Notes under the pieces: generated by a model | Databases searched by the model: none | What the model was told of the DNA's origin: nothing | Seen by the model: the letters and a program-made list of their open reading frames with translations, nothing else | From: a virus | Virus record (IMG/VR): IMGVR_UViG_3300030020_000035 | Location: 1 to 47,072 of that record | Length of the DNA stretch: 47,072 nucleotides | Strand: one strand, 5' to 3' | Shown here: in pieces, positions 5,867 to 14,763 of the stretch | How positions within the stretch are numbered: position 1 is the first letter of the stretch | Layout: each line of letters begins with the position of its first letter | Made by a program: the position numbers and the translations under genes

Positions 5867-8056
5867 ATGACGCTAGCTGTCGGCAGTGAAGCACCGGGGA
5901 CAGTCTCCCCAGTCGTCATCGGTAAAGGCGAAATGCTGTGCGAGAAGGTCACCCCCTCTCAGCGAGCGAAAATCACGTCGCTGTCGTTCGTCACCAGCTC
6001 GACCGCGAACACGGCCACGTCGGTTCGCATGTACGTGTGCAAAGTGTCGGGTGGCAACCCTGGCGCGGTCATCGCGTCTGCGACGCACGTCGGCACGCCC
6101 GCCGGCTCGAGCACCGTGGTCTGTGCGGCCGAACTGGTCGAAGGCATCGTGTCTCCGACCGAAGAAGTGTACCTGTGCATCCTGGCGGTCGGTGGCAACG
6201 TGCACCTGGAGACCACCGGCCTCCTGAGCGCGGACACGAACAAAACCCCCGGCGAAATCACCGAATACACCGGCAGTAACGTCACGGCCTGGATCGAAAA
6301 GGCAAACAAGGCCGCGTTCCAGGCATACGCATCCGGTACCGTGCTGGGAGCCAGCGTCGCCGTAGTCCTCAAGACCGGCACGCACGTCGAAGCGCCCGTC
6401 AAAAACAACCGGGTGAACGTCGTACTGAACGCAGGCGTCGCGCTCGAAGTGAACGCTATCGCCGGCGCCGCTGTGCCCGTGTACTACGGGCCGGGTGGTG
6501 CTGAAGGCGAAGCCGAACTCGCGAAATGGAAACTGGAAGAAAAAGAACCGGCCCTGCAGTCGGGTACGGGCGTCCGCTACCTGTGGGCGTGGACGGGTAG
6601 TGTCGCAAACAGCAAGTCCGTCATCTTCCTACATGGCGGCGGCGACATCAACAACCAGTGGCGCTCGATGGAAGGCTACGGCCAGGAAACGAGCGAATAC
6701 GTCCAGCTGTTCGCGCCGGCCGGAACGAAAACAACACCCAAAGGCTACGGCTTCGCGGTCTTCAACGTAAACTACCGCGACCCGCCATCGGTGAACGCGG
6801 CGCGGCAGCTCGAAGACATTGTCGAAGGGTTCAAGTACGTCGCCTCGCACGCGGCTGCGTACAACGGCCAGACCTCTGGCATCACGGTCATCGCCGGCTC
6901 CGCAGGTTGCGGTCTGGCGCTTCGGGCGATGCAGATAGTAAACGCGGAAGCTCCGGGCACGATCGCCGGCATCGCGATGCTGTCGCCGTATGGCCTGGAG
7001 TTCGAGCGCACGCTGGAAGACATGGAGTCGGGCGCATACCGCGAATACCCGAACAGCAGCGAACCGACCGTCAAGCACGCGGGCGGCAGTGTTCCGAACC
7101 TGATCGAACATGCCCAGGAATACCTCGAACAGGAACTGAACTACACCGGCAGCGGCTTTACGCCCGCATGGTCGCCGCCAATTCACTCGTACGCCAGTAA
7201 GACGAACGCGACGGCGAGCCGCACGAAGCAGCGCGAACTGAGCGCCGGGGATCGCCTCACGCCAGGCGCCCCGAAGCTGCTGATGTTCAAGTGCGCGAAA
7301 GACCTAATCGAACCGCAGTGGATCACGCCCACCGTAGAACGCCTCGAACGCGAAGGCAAGAACGTCAAGCTGCATGTGGTCGAATCTGGCCTCGGTGCAG
7401 AAGGGCACAGCTTCGCGGGCCTGTGGACGCACGCGGCGGAACCGTTCTCCACGAAGCGCGTGAACGAACTGATCGCCCTGTGGATCAAAGGCGAAGCTCC
7501 GTTTTCACCGAACGAAACCCTGCCAGTACTGAGTGTCGGTGTGGGCGTGACCGCACAGGTCTCCCGCACAGTGCCGGGGCCGGTGACGGTCGCGTCGGGC
7601 ACGACGGCGCACGTCGCCATTAGTCGCAGCTTCGCGCCCGTGGTACGGAGCGGCGTGCGGGCCTCCGTGGTAGCGAGTCGGACGTTCTCGGCGTCACTGG
7701 TGGCCGGCGTGCAGGTGAGGGCTACGGCCTCTTACAGCTACGCGGTGAGCCTGCGTAGCGGCATCAGTGCTGCGGCGGTGGCTAGCCGCAGTCGGGTTGT
7801 GACCTTGCTGTCCGGCATCGGCGTAAGGGTCATGGCGCTCCGAACGCAGACGGTGTCGGCGCGCGTCGGCACTACGGTGGCGGTCTCGGTATCACGCACG
7901 GTCTCGCCTTCACTGCGGGCCGGCGTGTCCGTTCAGGCCGACGTGGTCGTGCTGCGATCGACTGTGTTCACGGCGCTGACTACCCCGGCGCCTCTCTTCG
8001 GCAGCATTCAGGTGCCTGCACGCATTCCCTTCACTCTCACGGTGGAACAACTCTAG
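5867..8056 (+). CDS. Large fibre-like protein with alpha/beta-hydrolase (esterase) domain and 18-residue repeats
   Basis: 729 residues from ATG 5867, five bases after AGGAGG. Residues 1-210 are beta-rich. Residues 235-545 form an alpha/beta hydrolase: oxyanion motif HGGG (256-259), nucleophile elbow AGSAGCG (Ser345), probable acid Asp479 in CAKDLIEP and catalytic His514 in EGHSF. Residues 577-702 are seven exact 18-residue units of the form SG-x-V-x-V-x-x-x-SR-x-x-x-x-L-x, with a degenerate unit before, probably a beta-solenoid or trimeric stalk. The likely role is a host-surface polysaccharide or glycolipid de-esterifying fibre. The gene is unusual in lying upstream of terminase. Confidence 0.8.
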   Translation: MTLAVGSEAPGTVSPVVIGKGEMLCEKVTPSQRAKITSLSFVTSSTANTATSVRMYVCKVSGGNPGAVIASATHVGTPAGSSTVVCAAELVEGIVSPTEEVYLCILAVGGNVHLETTGLLSADTNKTPGEITEYTGSNVTAWIEKANKAAFQAYASGTVLGASVAVVLKTGTHVEAPVKNNRVNVVLNAGVALEVNAIAGAAVPVYYGPGGAEGEAELAKWKLEEKEPALQSGTGVRYLWAWTGSVANSKSVIFLHGGGDINNQWRSMEGYGQETSEYVQLFAPAGTKTTPKGYGFAVFNVNYRDPPSVNAARQLEDIVEGFKYVASHAAAYNGQTSGITVIAGSAGCGLALRAMQIVNAEAPGTIAGIAMLSPYGLEFERTLEDMESGAYREYPNSSEPTVKHAGGSVPNLIEHAQEYLEQELNYTGSGFTPAWSPPIHSYASKTNATASRTKQRELSAGDRLTPGAPKLLMFKCAKDLIEPQWITPTVERLEREGKNVKLHVVESGLGAEGHSFAGLWTHAAEPFSTKRVNELIALWIKGEAPFSPNETLPVLSVGVGVTAQVSRTVPGPVTVASGTTAHVAISRSFAPVVRSGVRASVVASRTFSASLVAGVQVRATASYSYAVSLRSGISAAAVASRSRVVTLLSGIGVRVMALRTQTVSARVGTTVAVSVSRTVSPSLRAGVSVQADVVVLRSTVFTALTTPAPLFGSIQVPARIPFTLTVEQL

Positions 8057-8066
8057 GAGCGGCGCG

Positions 8067-8612
8067 ATGCCCCCCTACCCGAAGCACGAGTCGGTACGTG
8101 CGCGCAAGAACAAGTCAAGCACCGCGACGGAGCTTGTCATCCGCAACCCGGATGAATACGTGGTACCGGAGCCTCCCGAAAACTGGGAGATCGTGAAAGA
8201 GAAGGACGCCGACGGCAACACAGTCGAGCGGCGCGTGAAGAAGGACTGGCACCCCGAGGCGCTGCACTTCTGGGAGGAAGCCTACACCTCCCCGATGTCC
8301 GACCAGTGGGTGCGCGGCGAACACGCGGTGCTCCGTCAGCTCATGCTCCTGCAGCAGGCGCTGTGGGAGGCCGCTGAACGCGGCAAGACCGGCGGGCTGG
8401 CGATGATCACCGCCGAGAACACCCGCCTGATGAAGCAGATGGGCCTCACCATGATGGGCCGGCGCAGCCTGCAGTTGACGGTCGCCCAGACCGCCGAGAC
8501 GATCACCCGCATCCAAGGCGGCGCCCAGGGCAGCGTGAGCGGACCCAGGTTCGACGCGCTCGGCTCATCCTCCGAGGAAGACGAGGAGCCTGAGGAAGCT
8601 CTCTTCGTCTGA
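8067..8612 (+). CDS. terS: Terminase small subunit
   Basis: 181 residues from ATG 8067 behind TAGGAG. The core WHPEALHFWEEAYTSPMSDQ and the helical GEHAVLRQLMLLQQALWEAA are typical of actinophage small terminases. The C-terminus is acidic (SSSEEDEEPEEALF). It should bind the packaging site and recruit the large subunit. Its TGA overlaps the ATG of terL (TGATG), so the two are translationally coupled. Confidence 0.8.
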   Translation: MPPYPKHESVRARKNKSSTATELVIRNPDEYVVPEPPENWEIVKEKDADGNTVERRVKKDWHPEALHFWEEAYTSPMSDQWVRGEHAVLRQLMLLQQALWEAAERGKTGGLAMITAENTRLMKQMGLTMMGRRSLQLTVAQTAETITRIQGGAQGSVSGPRFDALGSSSEEDEEPEEALFV

Positions 8613-10363
8613 TGGGGGTCTTCGCGATCCCCGGCGCCGAAGCCACCCCCGGCCCGACGCTCGGATGGCAGGTGCGCCTGTGGATGGAGCGCTACCTCGT
8701 GCATGGCCCTGGCGACATCCGTGGCCAGCGCTACCAGCTCGACATCGAGAAGGGCGCGGTCCTCAAGAATGCATATCGACTTCAGCCGGCTGGCAGCCGG
8801 ACTCCTGAGGGGCAGTCCACCGAGGGGCGCCGACGCTTCAAGCGTGTCGGTCTCTCAGTGCGAAAGGGATGGGCTAAGACCGAGTTCGCTGCAGCCATTG
8901 CCGCCGCAGAGCTTCATCCCGAAGCCCCTGTCCGCTTCGATCACTGGGCTGAGGAGGGCGAGCTTTCCACATGGGAGTACGTAGATAAGAACGGCGAGCT
9001 TCGCCCCTACGTCTACTCGGCCGGCGAGCCGTACGGCATCGGAGTGAAAGACCCGTACATCCCGATGGTTGCCTACACCGAGGAGCAGAGCGAGGAGCTT
9101 GCCTTCGGTGCGCTGAAAGCGATGCTGGAAGAGGGTCCGCTGGCCGGCGACTTTGACATCGGCCTCGAGCGGATCATTGTCCTCGACTCGAGCGGTCGCG
9201 CAGCCGGTAAGGCCGTAGCACTGGCCAGCTCCCCCGACGGTCGAGATGGAGCGCGTACCTCGCTCAACGTCTTCGACGAGACGCACCGCATGGTGACCGA
9301 GAAACTCGTCAAATCCCACCAGACGATGCTCGCGAACATCCCCAAGCGCAAGGCTGCAGACGCATGGAGCCTTGAGATCACGACGGCCTTCGAGCCGGGC
9401 CTGGGATCGGTCGCTGAGGGCACGATGGAATACGCCACTCTGGTGAGCGAAGGCAAGGTCGAAGATTCGCGCCTGTTCTTCTATCACCGTCAGGCCGGCG
9501 ACGAGCATGTCCTACGCACCGAGAAGGGCGAACCCATCCCAGCAGGGATGCGTGCAGCCGTTATCGATGCGTCGGGACCAGCGTCGATCTGGACTGACAT
9601 CGACGCGATCGTCGAGCTTGGTCTCGACCCGCAGACGGATCCCGCCTACTGGGAGCGTGTGTGGCTGAACCGGCCGGTGCAGCAGTCGCTGCAGGCTTTC
9701 CCAATCAACAACGTCGACCGGCTGATCATGCCGGGTCGCGACGGCGAGCTGTGGCGCCCTCCCAAGGGCAACCGCGTCGTCTTCGGCTTCGACGGCGCAC
9801 AGACTCGAGACACGACCGCCCTGGTAGGAACCGACCTAGCCAGCGGCACCCAGTTCCTCTTCGCGGTCTGGAAGAACCCAGGCACCGAGGCGGGCTGGCA
9901 CGTTCCCCAGGCAGAGGTCGACGCCGCCGTGGCGTTCGCCTTCGGCTACTGGGACGTGTGGCGTCTCTACGCGGACCCGTACTTCTGGGACACCCATGTC
10001 GCTGACTGGGTGGCTCGGTTCATGTATCGGGGCAAGCCGCGAGTCTTCGAGTGGGCGACCAACACCCACAAGAAGATGGCACTTTCGCTCAAGGCGTATA
10101 TCGCCGCCATGAACGAGGGTGTCTGGCACTACGACGGCGACCCGGAGTTCCGCACGCACCTGGCCAACGCCAGGAAGCACGCGATTCCGATCCTTGATGA
10201 AGATGGCGTGAATCTCTTCACCATCCGCAAGGAGCGCCCTGACTCACCCTTGAAGATCGACATCGCGATGGCCGGCTGCCTCTCCTATGAGGCGTACCGG
10301 GACGCGGTGGCGGCTGGCGAGACCATCAACGTCCGGTCTCGCGCGCCCGTGTCGATCTCCTAA
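8612..10363 (+). CDS. terL: Terminase large subunit (DNA-packaging ATPase/nuclease)
   Basis: 583 residues. The N-terminal ATPase has a Walker A-like GLSVRKGWAKTE (residues 80-91) and Walker B FDE (221-223) in LNVFDETHR. The C-terminal RNase-H-like nuclease supplies Asp394 (FGFDGAQTRD), Asp455 (YADPYFWD) and Asp550 (LKIDIAMA). Length and order fit the family. It translocates DNA into the prohead and cuts the concatemer. The stop is followed by a 158-base structured gap before the portal gene. Confidence 0.9.
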   Translation: MGVFAIPGAEATPGPTLGWQVRLWMERYLVHGPGDIRGQRYQLDIEKGAVLKNAYRLQPAGSRTPEGQSTEGRRRFKRVGLSVRKGWAKTEFAAAIAAAELHPEAPVRFDHWAEEGELSTWEYVDKNGELRPYVYSAGEPYGIGVKDPYIPMVAYTEEQSEELAFGALKAMLEEGPLAGDFDIGLERIIVLDSSGRAAGKAVALASSPDGRDGARTSLNVFDETHRMVTEKLVKSHQTMLANIPKRKAADAWSLEITTAFEPGLGSVAEGTMEYATLVSEGKVEDSRLFFYHRQAGDEHVLRTEKGEPIPAGMRAAVIDASGPASIWTDIDAIVELGLDPQTDPAYWERVWLNRPVQQSLQAFPINNVDRLIMPGRDGELWRPPKGNRVVFGFDGAQTRDTTALVGTDLASGTQFLFAVWKNPGTEAGWHVPQAEVDAAVAFAFGYWDVWRLYADPYFWDTHVADWVARFMYRGKPRVFEWATNTHKKMALSLKAYIAAMNEGVWHYDGDPEFRTHLANARKHAIPILDEDGVNLFTIRKERPDSPLKIDIAMAGCLSYEAYRDAVAAGETINVRSRAPVSIS

Positions 10364-10369
10364 CACTGC

Positions 10370-10493
10370 TGGCCGGCGATACGCCCATGGGGCGGTCGAG
10401 CGCGCGCCCGGCCATGCAGACCACCCATGAGAACCCCTTTGGGGTCGGGTGGTTGGCGCCCATATCGGCGCCGGACCCCAGCGACGGCTGGGG
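10370..10493 (+). ncRNA. Four consecutive stem-loops between terL and portal
   Basis: The gap folds on paper into four adjacent hairpins. The first is TGGCCGG/CCGGCCA (10370-10376, 10408-10414) with an inner CGCCC/GGGCG. The second is ACCACCC/GGGTGGT (10420-10426, 10447-10453) with inner ACCCC-TTT-GGGGT (10433-10445). The third is GGCGCC-CATATC-GGCGCC (10455-10472). The fourth is CCCCAGC-GACG-GCTGGGG (10476-10493). No U-run follows, so a simple terminator is unlikely. It may be a processing, stability or packaging-related RNA element. Confidence 0.6.
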
Positions 10494-10521
10494 CAACCCT
10501 TCACTCACCTAGGAGAATCAT

Positions 10522-12072
10522 ATGGCGTCCACGCCTGCGGAAGCGAAGCGGTACCTGATTCTCCTAGACGCCAGGCTGAAAGCCCGCACCCCGGAGATCA
10601 CTCTGTGGGAGCAGTACTACGAGGGCTTTCACCGTCTCGCCTTTGCGACGGCCCGATTCCGCTCGGTCTTCGGGAACCTGTTCCACGAGTTCGCTGACAA
10701 CTGGTGCGAGCTGGTCGTGAGTGCCAGCGTCGAGCGCCTGAGCATCAACGGCTTTCGCGTTGGCGAAGAGGCCGACGAAGCCGATCTCGACGCGATGCGG
10801 TTCTGGAACGACAACTGCCTGAACGCCGACAACCGCATGGCACACACCGAGGCCGTCAAGCTCGGTCATGCCTACCTGCTCACCGACGGTGAAAACAAGG
10901 CGTTTGAAACTGAGAGTCCCCTGGTCACGATCGAGCACCCCTCTCAGGCGATTGTGCTGCACGACCCGACGAACCGCCGGCACCGCCTCGCCGGCCTCAA
11001 AGAGTGGGTCGACCACAACACCGGCAAGGTCTATGCGACCGTCTACATGCCGGACGCCATCTACCGCTTCGAGGCCGAAGAGTCCAACAAGCCTGAAGCG
11101 AGCAGCGGTCTCGCGAACAGCGGGCTGGTTCGCACCACGGACTACGAGGTGTCTCCGTCGTCGAAAGTCGGCCAGGGCATCGAGTGGGTCGAACGTGTGG
11201 GCGTGCCGTTCGTGGTTCCGAACGGGCTGAAAGTCGTCCCGCTTATCCCGCTGATGAACAACCCCACGCTGAAGCGCGGCGGCACATCAGACCTCTCCGT
11301 GGTCATCCCGGTGCAGGACGCGGTCAACAAGACCGTCGCGGACATGCTGGTCGCCTCCGAGTTCGCCGCCTTCGCTCAGCGTTGGGCGACGGGCGTCGAC
11401 GTGCCGAAGGATCCCCAGACCGGCCTGCCGATCGCTCGAGGGGACTTCCTGGCCGGCGCCGCGCGCATCTGGGCGTCTGAGCATCAGGACACCAAGTTCG
11501 GGCAGTTCGAGGCGAGCGACCTGAAGAACTACGTCCACGCGATCGAGATGTACATCCAGCACATCGCGGCGCTGACACGCACTCCTCCCCATTACCTGCT
11601 CGGCCAGTCCGGCGCGTTTCCCTCCGGTGACTCACTCACCGCGACCGAGACGGGCCTGGTGGCAAAGGTCAACTCGAAGAAGGATGACTTTGACCCCACC
11701 TGGGCCGAGACGATCAAACTCTGCTTCCGCGCCGCCGGCAACGAGGCAAAGGCCAAAGAGGTCATTGAGACTCTCTGGGGCGACTCTGAGCAGCGTATTC
11801 GCTCTCAGCGTATCGACGGTGCCGTCAAGCTCACAACCCTGGGTGTGCCGCAGCAGGCGATCTGGGAAGACGAGCTTGGTGCCACACCACGCCAGGTTGC
11901 ACGCTGGCACAAGATGAAGAAGGACATGGGCATGGACGAAAACTCCTCGGAGTTCGCCGTCCCGCCGCCCCTGGCCGAAGGTGAAAAGCCGCCGCCGGTT
12001 GGCCCTGAGGGAAACCTCCAGGCTGAGCAGGCAGCTACGCAGGCCACTCGAGTCACTCGTATCACTAACTAG
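10522..12072 (+). CDS. Portal protein (SPP1 gp6-like)
   Basis: 516 residues from ATG 10522 behind CTAGGAG. Typical portal features are the helical start (RYLILLDARLKARTPEITLW), the DNWCELVVSASVERLSINGF segment, and the HIAALTRTPPHYLLGQSGAF core with its PPHYLLG hallmark. It forms the dodecameric ring at the packaging vertex, docks terminase and later the neck proteins. Position between terL and scaffold supports the call. Confidence 0.9.
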   Translation: MASTPAEAKRYLILLDARLKARTPEITLWEQYYEGFHRLAFATARFRSVFGNLFHEFADNWCELVVSASVERLSINGFRVGEEADEADLDAMRFWNDNCLNADNRMAHTEAVKLGHAYLLTDGENKAFETESPLVTIEHPSQAIVLHDPTNRRHRLAGLKEWVDHNTGKVYATVYMPDAIYRFEAEESNKPEASSGLANSGLVRTTDYEVSPSSKVGQGIEWVERVGVPFVVPNGLKVVPLIPLMNNPTLKRGGTSDLSVVIPVQDAVNKTVADMLVASEFAAFAQRWATGVDVPKDPQTGLPIARGDFLAGAARIWASEHQDTKFGQFEASDLKNYVHAIEMYIQHIAALTRTPPHYLLGQSGAFPSGDSLTATETGLVAKVNSKKDDFDPTWAETIKLCFRAAGNEAKAKEVIETLWGDSEQRIRSQRIDGAVKLTTLGVPQQAIWEDELGATPRQVARWHKMKKDMGMDENSSEFAVPPPLAEGEKPPPVGPEGNLQAEQAATQATRVTRITN

Positions 12073-12107
12073 GGGTCCACGGTGACCCACGAAGGAGATC
12101 AAGCGCG

Positions 12108-12755
12108 ATGCCTGACGCCCCCGCCCCGACGATCCTCGATGGCCTCGGCCTCACCCCCGCAGACGGGGGCGTGCCTGCCCCCGTCGCTGAGCCTGCAGCT
12201 GCTGTGCCTCCCGCTGCACCTGCTGCCCCCGCCGTACCTGCCGCGCCGGCTCCTGAGCCGATCGTGGTCCCAGAGGGTGCGCGTAACCCTGACGCTGTCC
12301 AGAAGGCTATTGCGGCTGAGCGGGAGACTGCTCGACTCGCGAACGCTGAGCGACGCCGCCTGGAAGCTGAGCTGGAGGCTGAGCGCGCCGCTGCGCTTCC
12401 TCTGGCGGACCAGCTCGCGCTTGCACAGGCGGGTGAACAGGCGGCTGCGCTGACCGCGATGCGCTTTGAAGTCGCGGCCGAGGCGGGGCTTCCGCTGAAC
12501 CTGGCCAGCCGACTCAACGGGTCGACGCGCGAGGAGCTGACGGAGGATGTCAAGACCTTCTCCTCCCAGGTCGGCACGATCACGCCGGCCCCCCTCGTAG
12601 CACCTGAGGGTGGCCTTCGTCTGCCGCCGCCGGTCAAGGCCAACCCTGAGCTGGCACACAACGCGCTGATCTCGGCGCTCGTCGGCCAGGGCCGCATGGC
12701 CGCACCGCAGGCGCGTGACCCGTTCGCGGGCCTCGAGCCGGCACCGCAGGACTAG
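12108..12755 (+). CDS. Capsid scaffolding protein
   Basis: 215 residues from ATG 12108 behind GAAGGAG. An Ala/Pro-rich N-terminus (15-50) leads into a long charged coiled coil (AVQKAIAAERETARLANAER, RRRLEAELEAERAAALPLAD), then a basic-Pro C-terminal region. This architecture and its place just before the capsid gene are typical of scaffold proteins that template HK97-type prohead assembly. No protease motif is seen. Confidence 0.8.
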   Translation: MPDAPAPTILDGLGLTPADGGVPAPVAEPAAAVPPAAPAAPAVPAAPAPEPIVVPEGARNPDAVQKAIAAERETARLANAERRRLEAELEAERAAALPLADQLALAQAGEQAAALTAMRFEVAAEAGLPLNLASRLNGSTREELTEDVKTFSSQVGTITPAPLVAPEGGLRLPPPVKANPELAHNALISALVGQGRMAAPQARDPFAGLEPAPQD

Positions 12756-12901
12756 CAGCAGGGCGGGCGACCCGCTTACTCGTTTCACCCAACTCTTGGG
12801 ATTGGCGTCGTGGTGATCCACCCGCGCCCCTCACCCGGTCATTGCCGCGACGGCGTGGACGGATTCACAACCGCCATTCAAATCCGTAGTGGAAAGAAGA
12901 A

Positions 12902-14101
12902 ATGACCGCCAACCAGATTCCCTTCAGTGGTGCAGCGAACGTATCCGGTGGATACCTCCTGCCGCCTGAGCAGGGAGAGATTCTCGTCAACGGCATCCTC
13001 GTCGAGACCGGAGCCATCCAGCTCGCCGGTGATGCTCGCAGCACCTCTGCCCGCAAGACCAACTTCCCGATCTGGCTCGGTCGCCCGACCGCCGGCCCGG
13101 TGGGAGAGGGTGGCACCAAGGGTGTGACCGGCGCCGCGTTCGGCCAGGCCACGCTGGAAGTCGTCAAGTTCGCGTCCATCATCGTGTTCACGGACGAGCA
13201 GCTGGAAGACCTGCAGAACGGTGACCTCTCGGTCCTCGCTGACGCAGGTGTCCGCCAGGCGCTGTCCGTGGCGATCGACGCCCACGCTGTCGACCTGTCG
13301 GGCGGCTCGAACATCTCGGGCGGCTCGGTTTTCAACTCGCCGTTCCTGCCCAGCGCCGGCCCCGGCGTGACGCTCGCTGGTACCACGGGTACCGAAATCC
13401 AGAAAGGCGTCTCGGCGGCTCTCGGGATCCTCGAGGAAAACGGTTACGGAAATCCCGCCGACATCGGTGTGCTGCTCGGCTTCGGCTTCCAGCAGCCGCT
13501 GCGTGACGCGCGCGACGCCAACAACCGTCCGCTGTACGACGGTGGGCAGTACGCCGGTCAGACGATCGACCCGCTGTACGGCCTCGCACGCGCTCACTCG
13601 ACGAACCTCGTGTCGCTGAACTCGAGCGCCCTGACGTTCAAAGGCACGACCGTGTCTGGCTCGGGCACGATCACGATCACGACTCGCGGCACGGCGCCGC
13701 TGGTCATCGGCCAGCCGATCTCGGACGCGAAAAGCGAGATCCCGGCCGGCGCGGTCATCATGACCAAGACCGGCGTCGATGGCGCAGAGACGGCCATCAC
13801 CATCGGTACCTGGGTCAACGGCGTCCTGACCGCTGCCGTCTGCGGCGGCACGGAAGCCACCCCGGAGCTGATCACGGTGAAGCGGCCGGTCGGCGTCATC
13901 GCTCACCGCCCGAACATCCACGTCCGCATCCGTCAGGACGTGGTCGTGAAGACGAGCAACGAGGCGTCGGTCGAACTCGTCGCCGGCTCGAAAGAACTGG
14001 TCAGCCTCTTCCAGGCCAACCTGACCGCCGTCCTGTACGAGACCCGCCTCGGCGTGCTCGTCCACGACAGCACCCGCGCGATCGTCCCGCTCTGGTACTA
14101 G
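12902..14101 (+). CDS. Major capsid protein (HK97 fold) with inserted beta domain
   Basis: 399 residues from ATG 12902. The N-terminal arm, the E-loop region (ARKTNFPIWLGRPTAGPVGE), the spine-helix area (FTDEQLEDLQNGDLSVLADA) and the C-terminal P-domain strand (ETRLGVLVHDSTRAIVPLWY) fit the HK97 capsid fold. Residues about 240-330 are Thr/Gly-rich and look inserted; the segment LVIGQPISDAKSEIPAGAVI resembles an insert in the baseplate J protein here. It may decorate the capsid surface. Confidence 0.88.
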   Translation: MTANQIPFSGAANVSGGYLLPPEQGEILVNGILVETGAIQLAGDARSTSARKTNFPIWLGRPTAGPVGEGGTKGVTGAAFGQATLEVVKFASIIVFTDEQLEDLQNGDLSVLADAGVRQALSVAIDAHAVDLSGGSNISGGSVFNSPFLPSAGPGVTLAGTTGTEIQKGVSAALGILEENGYGNPADIGVLLGFGFQQPLRDARDANNRPLYDGGQYAGQTIDPLYGLARAHSTNLVSLNSSALTFKGTTVSGSGTITITTRGTAPLVIGQPISDAKSEIPAGAVIMTKTGVDGAETAITIGTWVNGVLTAAVCGGTEATPELITVKRPVGVIAHRPNIHVRIRQDVVVKTSNEASVELVAGSKELVSLFQANLTAVLYETRLGVLVHDSTRAIVPLWY

Positions 14102-14103
14102 AC

Positions 14104-14442
14104 ATGTCCGACGACGTGTCGATGGTCGACCCGGCTGCCCCCGCTGACGCGGGGGTGGCTGCGTCGGTCACACCACCGCTCGACCCCGCCGTGACGCCTG
14201 AGGCGCCCGTCGAGGTCGACCCCCTGCCCGACCCCCTGCCTGAGCCTCTCGTGGCTCCTGCGGACCTCAGCGCCGACGACGCTTACGAGGCCGTCGAAGC
14301 GATCGAGGCCGCGCAGAACCAGGCGGCGGATCCCAGGGAAAACCACACGGTGGGGCTGCTTCACAGCGACTCCATCTTCCGCCCGGCTCCGAAACGGGGC
14401 ATCGAGGGGCAGCGCTACGAACAGGTGCTCACCAGCCTGTAG
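14104..14442 (+). CDS. Pro/Ala-rich small head-region protein
   Basis: 112 residues from ATG 14104, two bases after the capsid stop, without a clear ribosome-binding site, so probably coupled. The N-terminal 60 residues are Pro, Ala and Asp rich (PLPDPLPEPLVAPADL), followed by a helix (DDAYEAVEAIEAAQNQAAD) and a basic end. The gene order, between capsid and connector genes, suggests a minor head or joining protein. Not recognised further. Confidence 0.7.
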   Translation: MSDDVSMVDPAAPADAGVAASVTPPLDPAVTPEAPVEVDPLPDPLPEPLVAPADLSADDAYEAVEAIEAAQNQAADPRENHTVGLLHSDSIFRPAPKRGIEGQRYEQVLTSL

Positions 14443-14451
14443 GAGATAACC

Positions 14452-14763
14452 ATGGACGCGACCACAGAGACGGACATCGGTGGACGCCCCATTCTGGTTG
14501 AGGGGTTGCTCGGCCGGCTACTGCGCCGGCCGACGCACCCCCAGCCAGTTGGTGAGGATGTAGAGCAGTGGATGAAGGTCACTGCCCTGCAGACCGACGG
14601 CATCGACATTCACTTCACCAAGTACCGCCCGTCCGACATCACCGGCCAGCGCCCCATCTGGTACGAGTTTGTCTACAACCTGGGTGACATCGACCTCCCC
14701 CCCATTGGAATCCCGATGGGACCGCGTCACTTCGGCATCACAGCGCGACCGAGAGAAGGCTAG
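14452..14763 (+). CDS. Small head/neck-region protein
   Basis: 103 residues from ATG 14452 behind TAGGAG. It contains an aromatic-rich beta segment (DIHFTKYRPSDITGQRPIWY) and ends FGITARPREG. No recognised motif. Its position right before the connector genes suggests a neck or head-completion role; this is inference. Confidence 0.7.
   Translation: MDATTETDIGGRPILVEGLLGRLLRRPTHPQPVGEDVEQWMKVTALQTDGIDIHFTKYRPSDITGQRPIWYEFVYNLGDIDLPPIGIPMGPRHFGITARPREG

Noticed and set aside
12878-14065. 395-codon minus-strand ORF antisense to the capsid gene
   Set aside because: It mirrors a certain gene, has low-complexity Arg/Asp/Gly content and no ribosome-binding site; long antisense frames are expected in GC-rich coding DNA.
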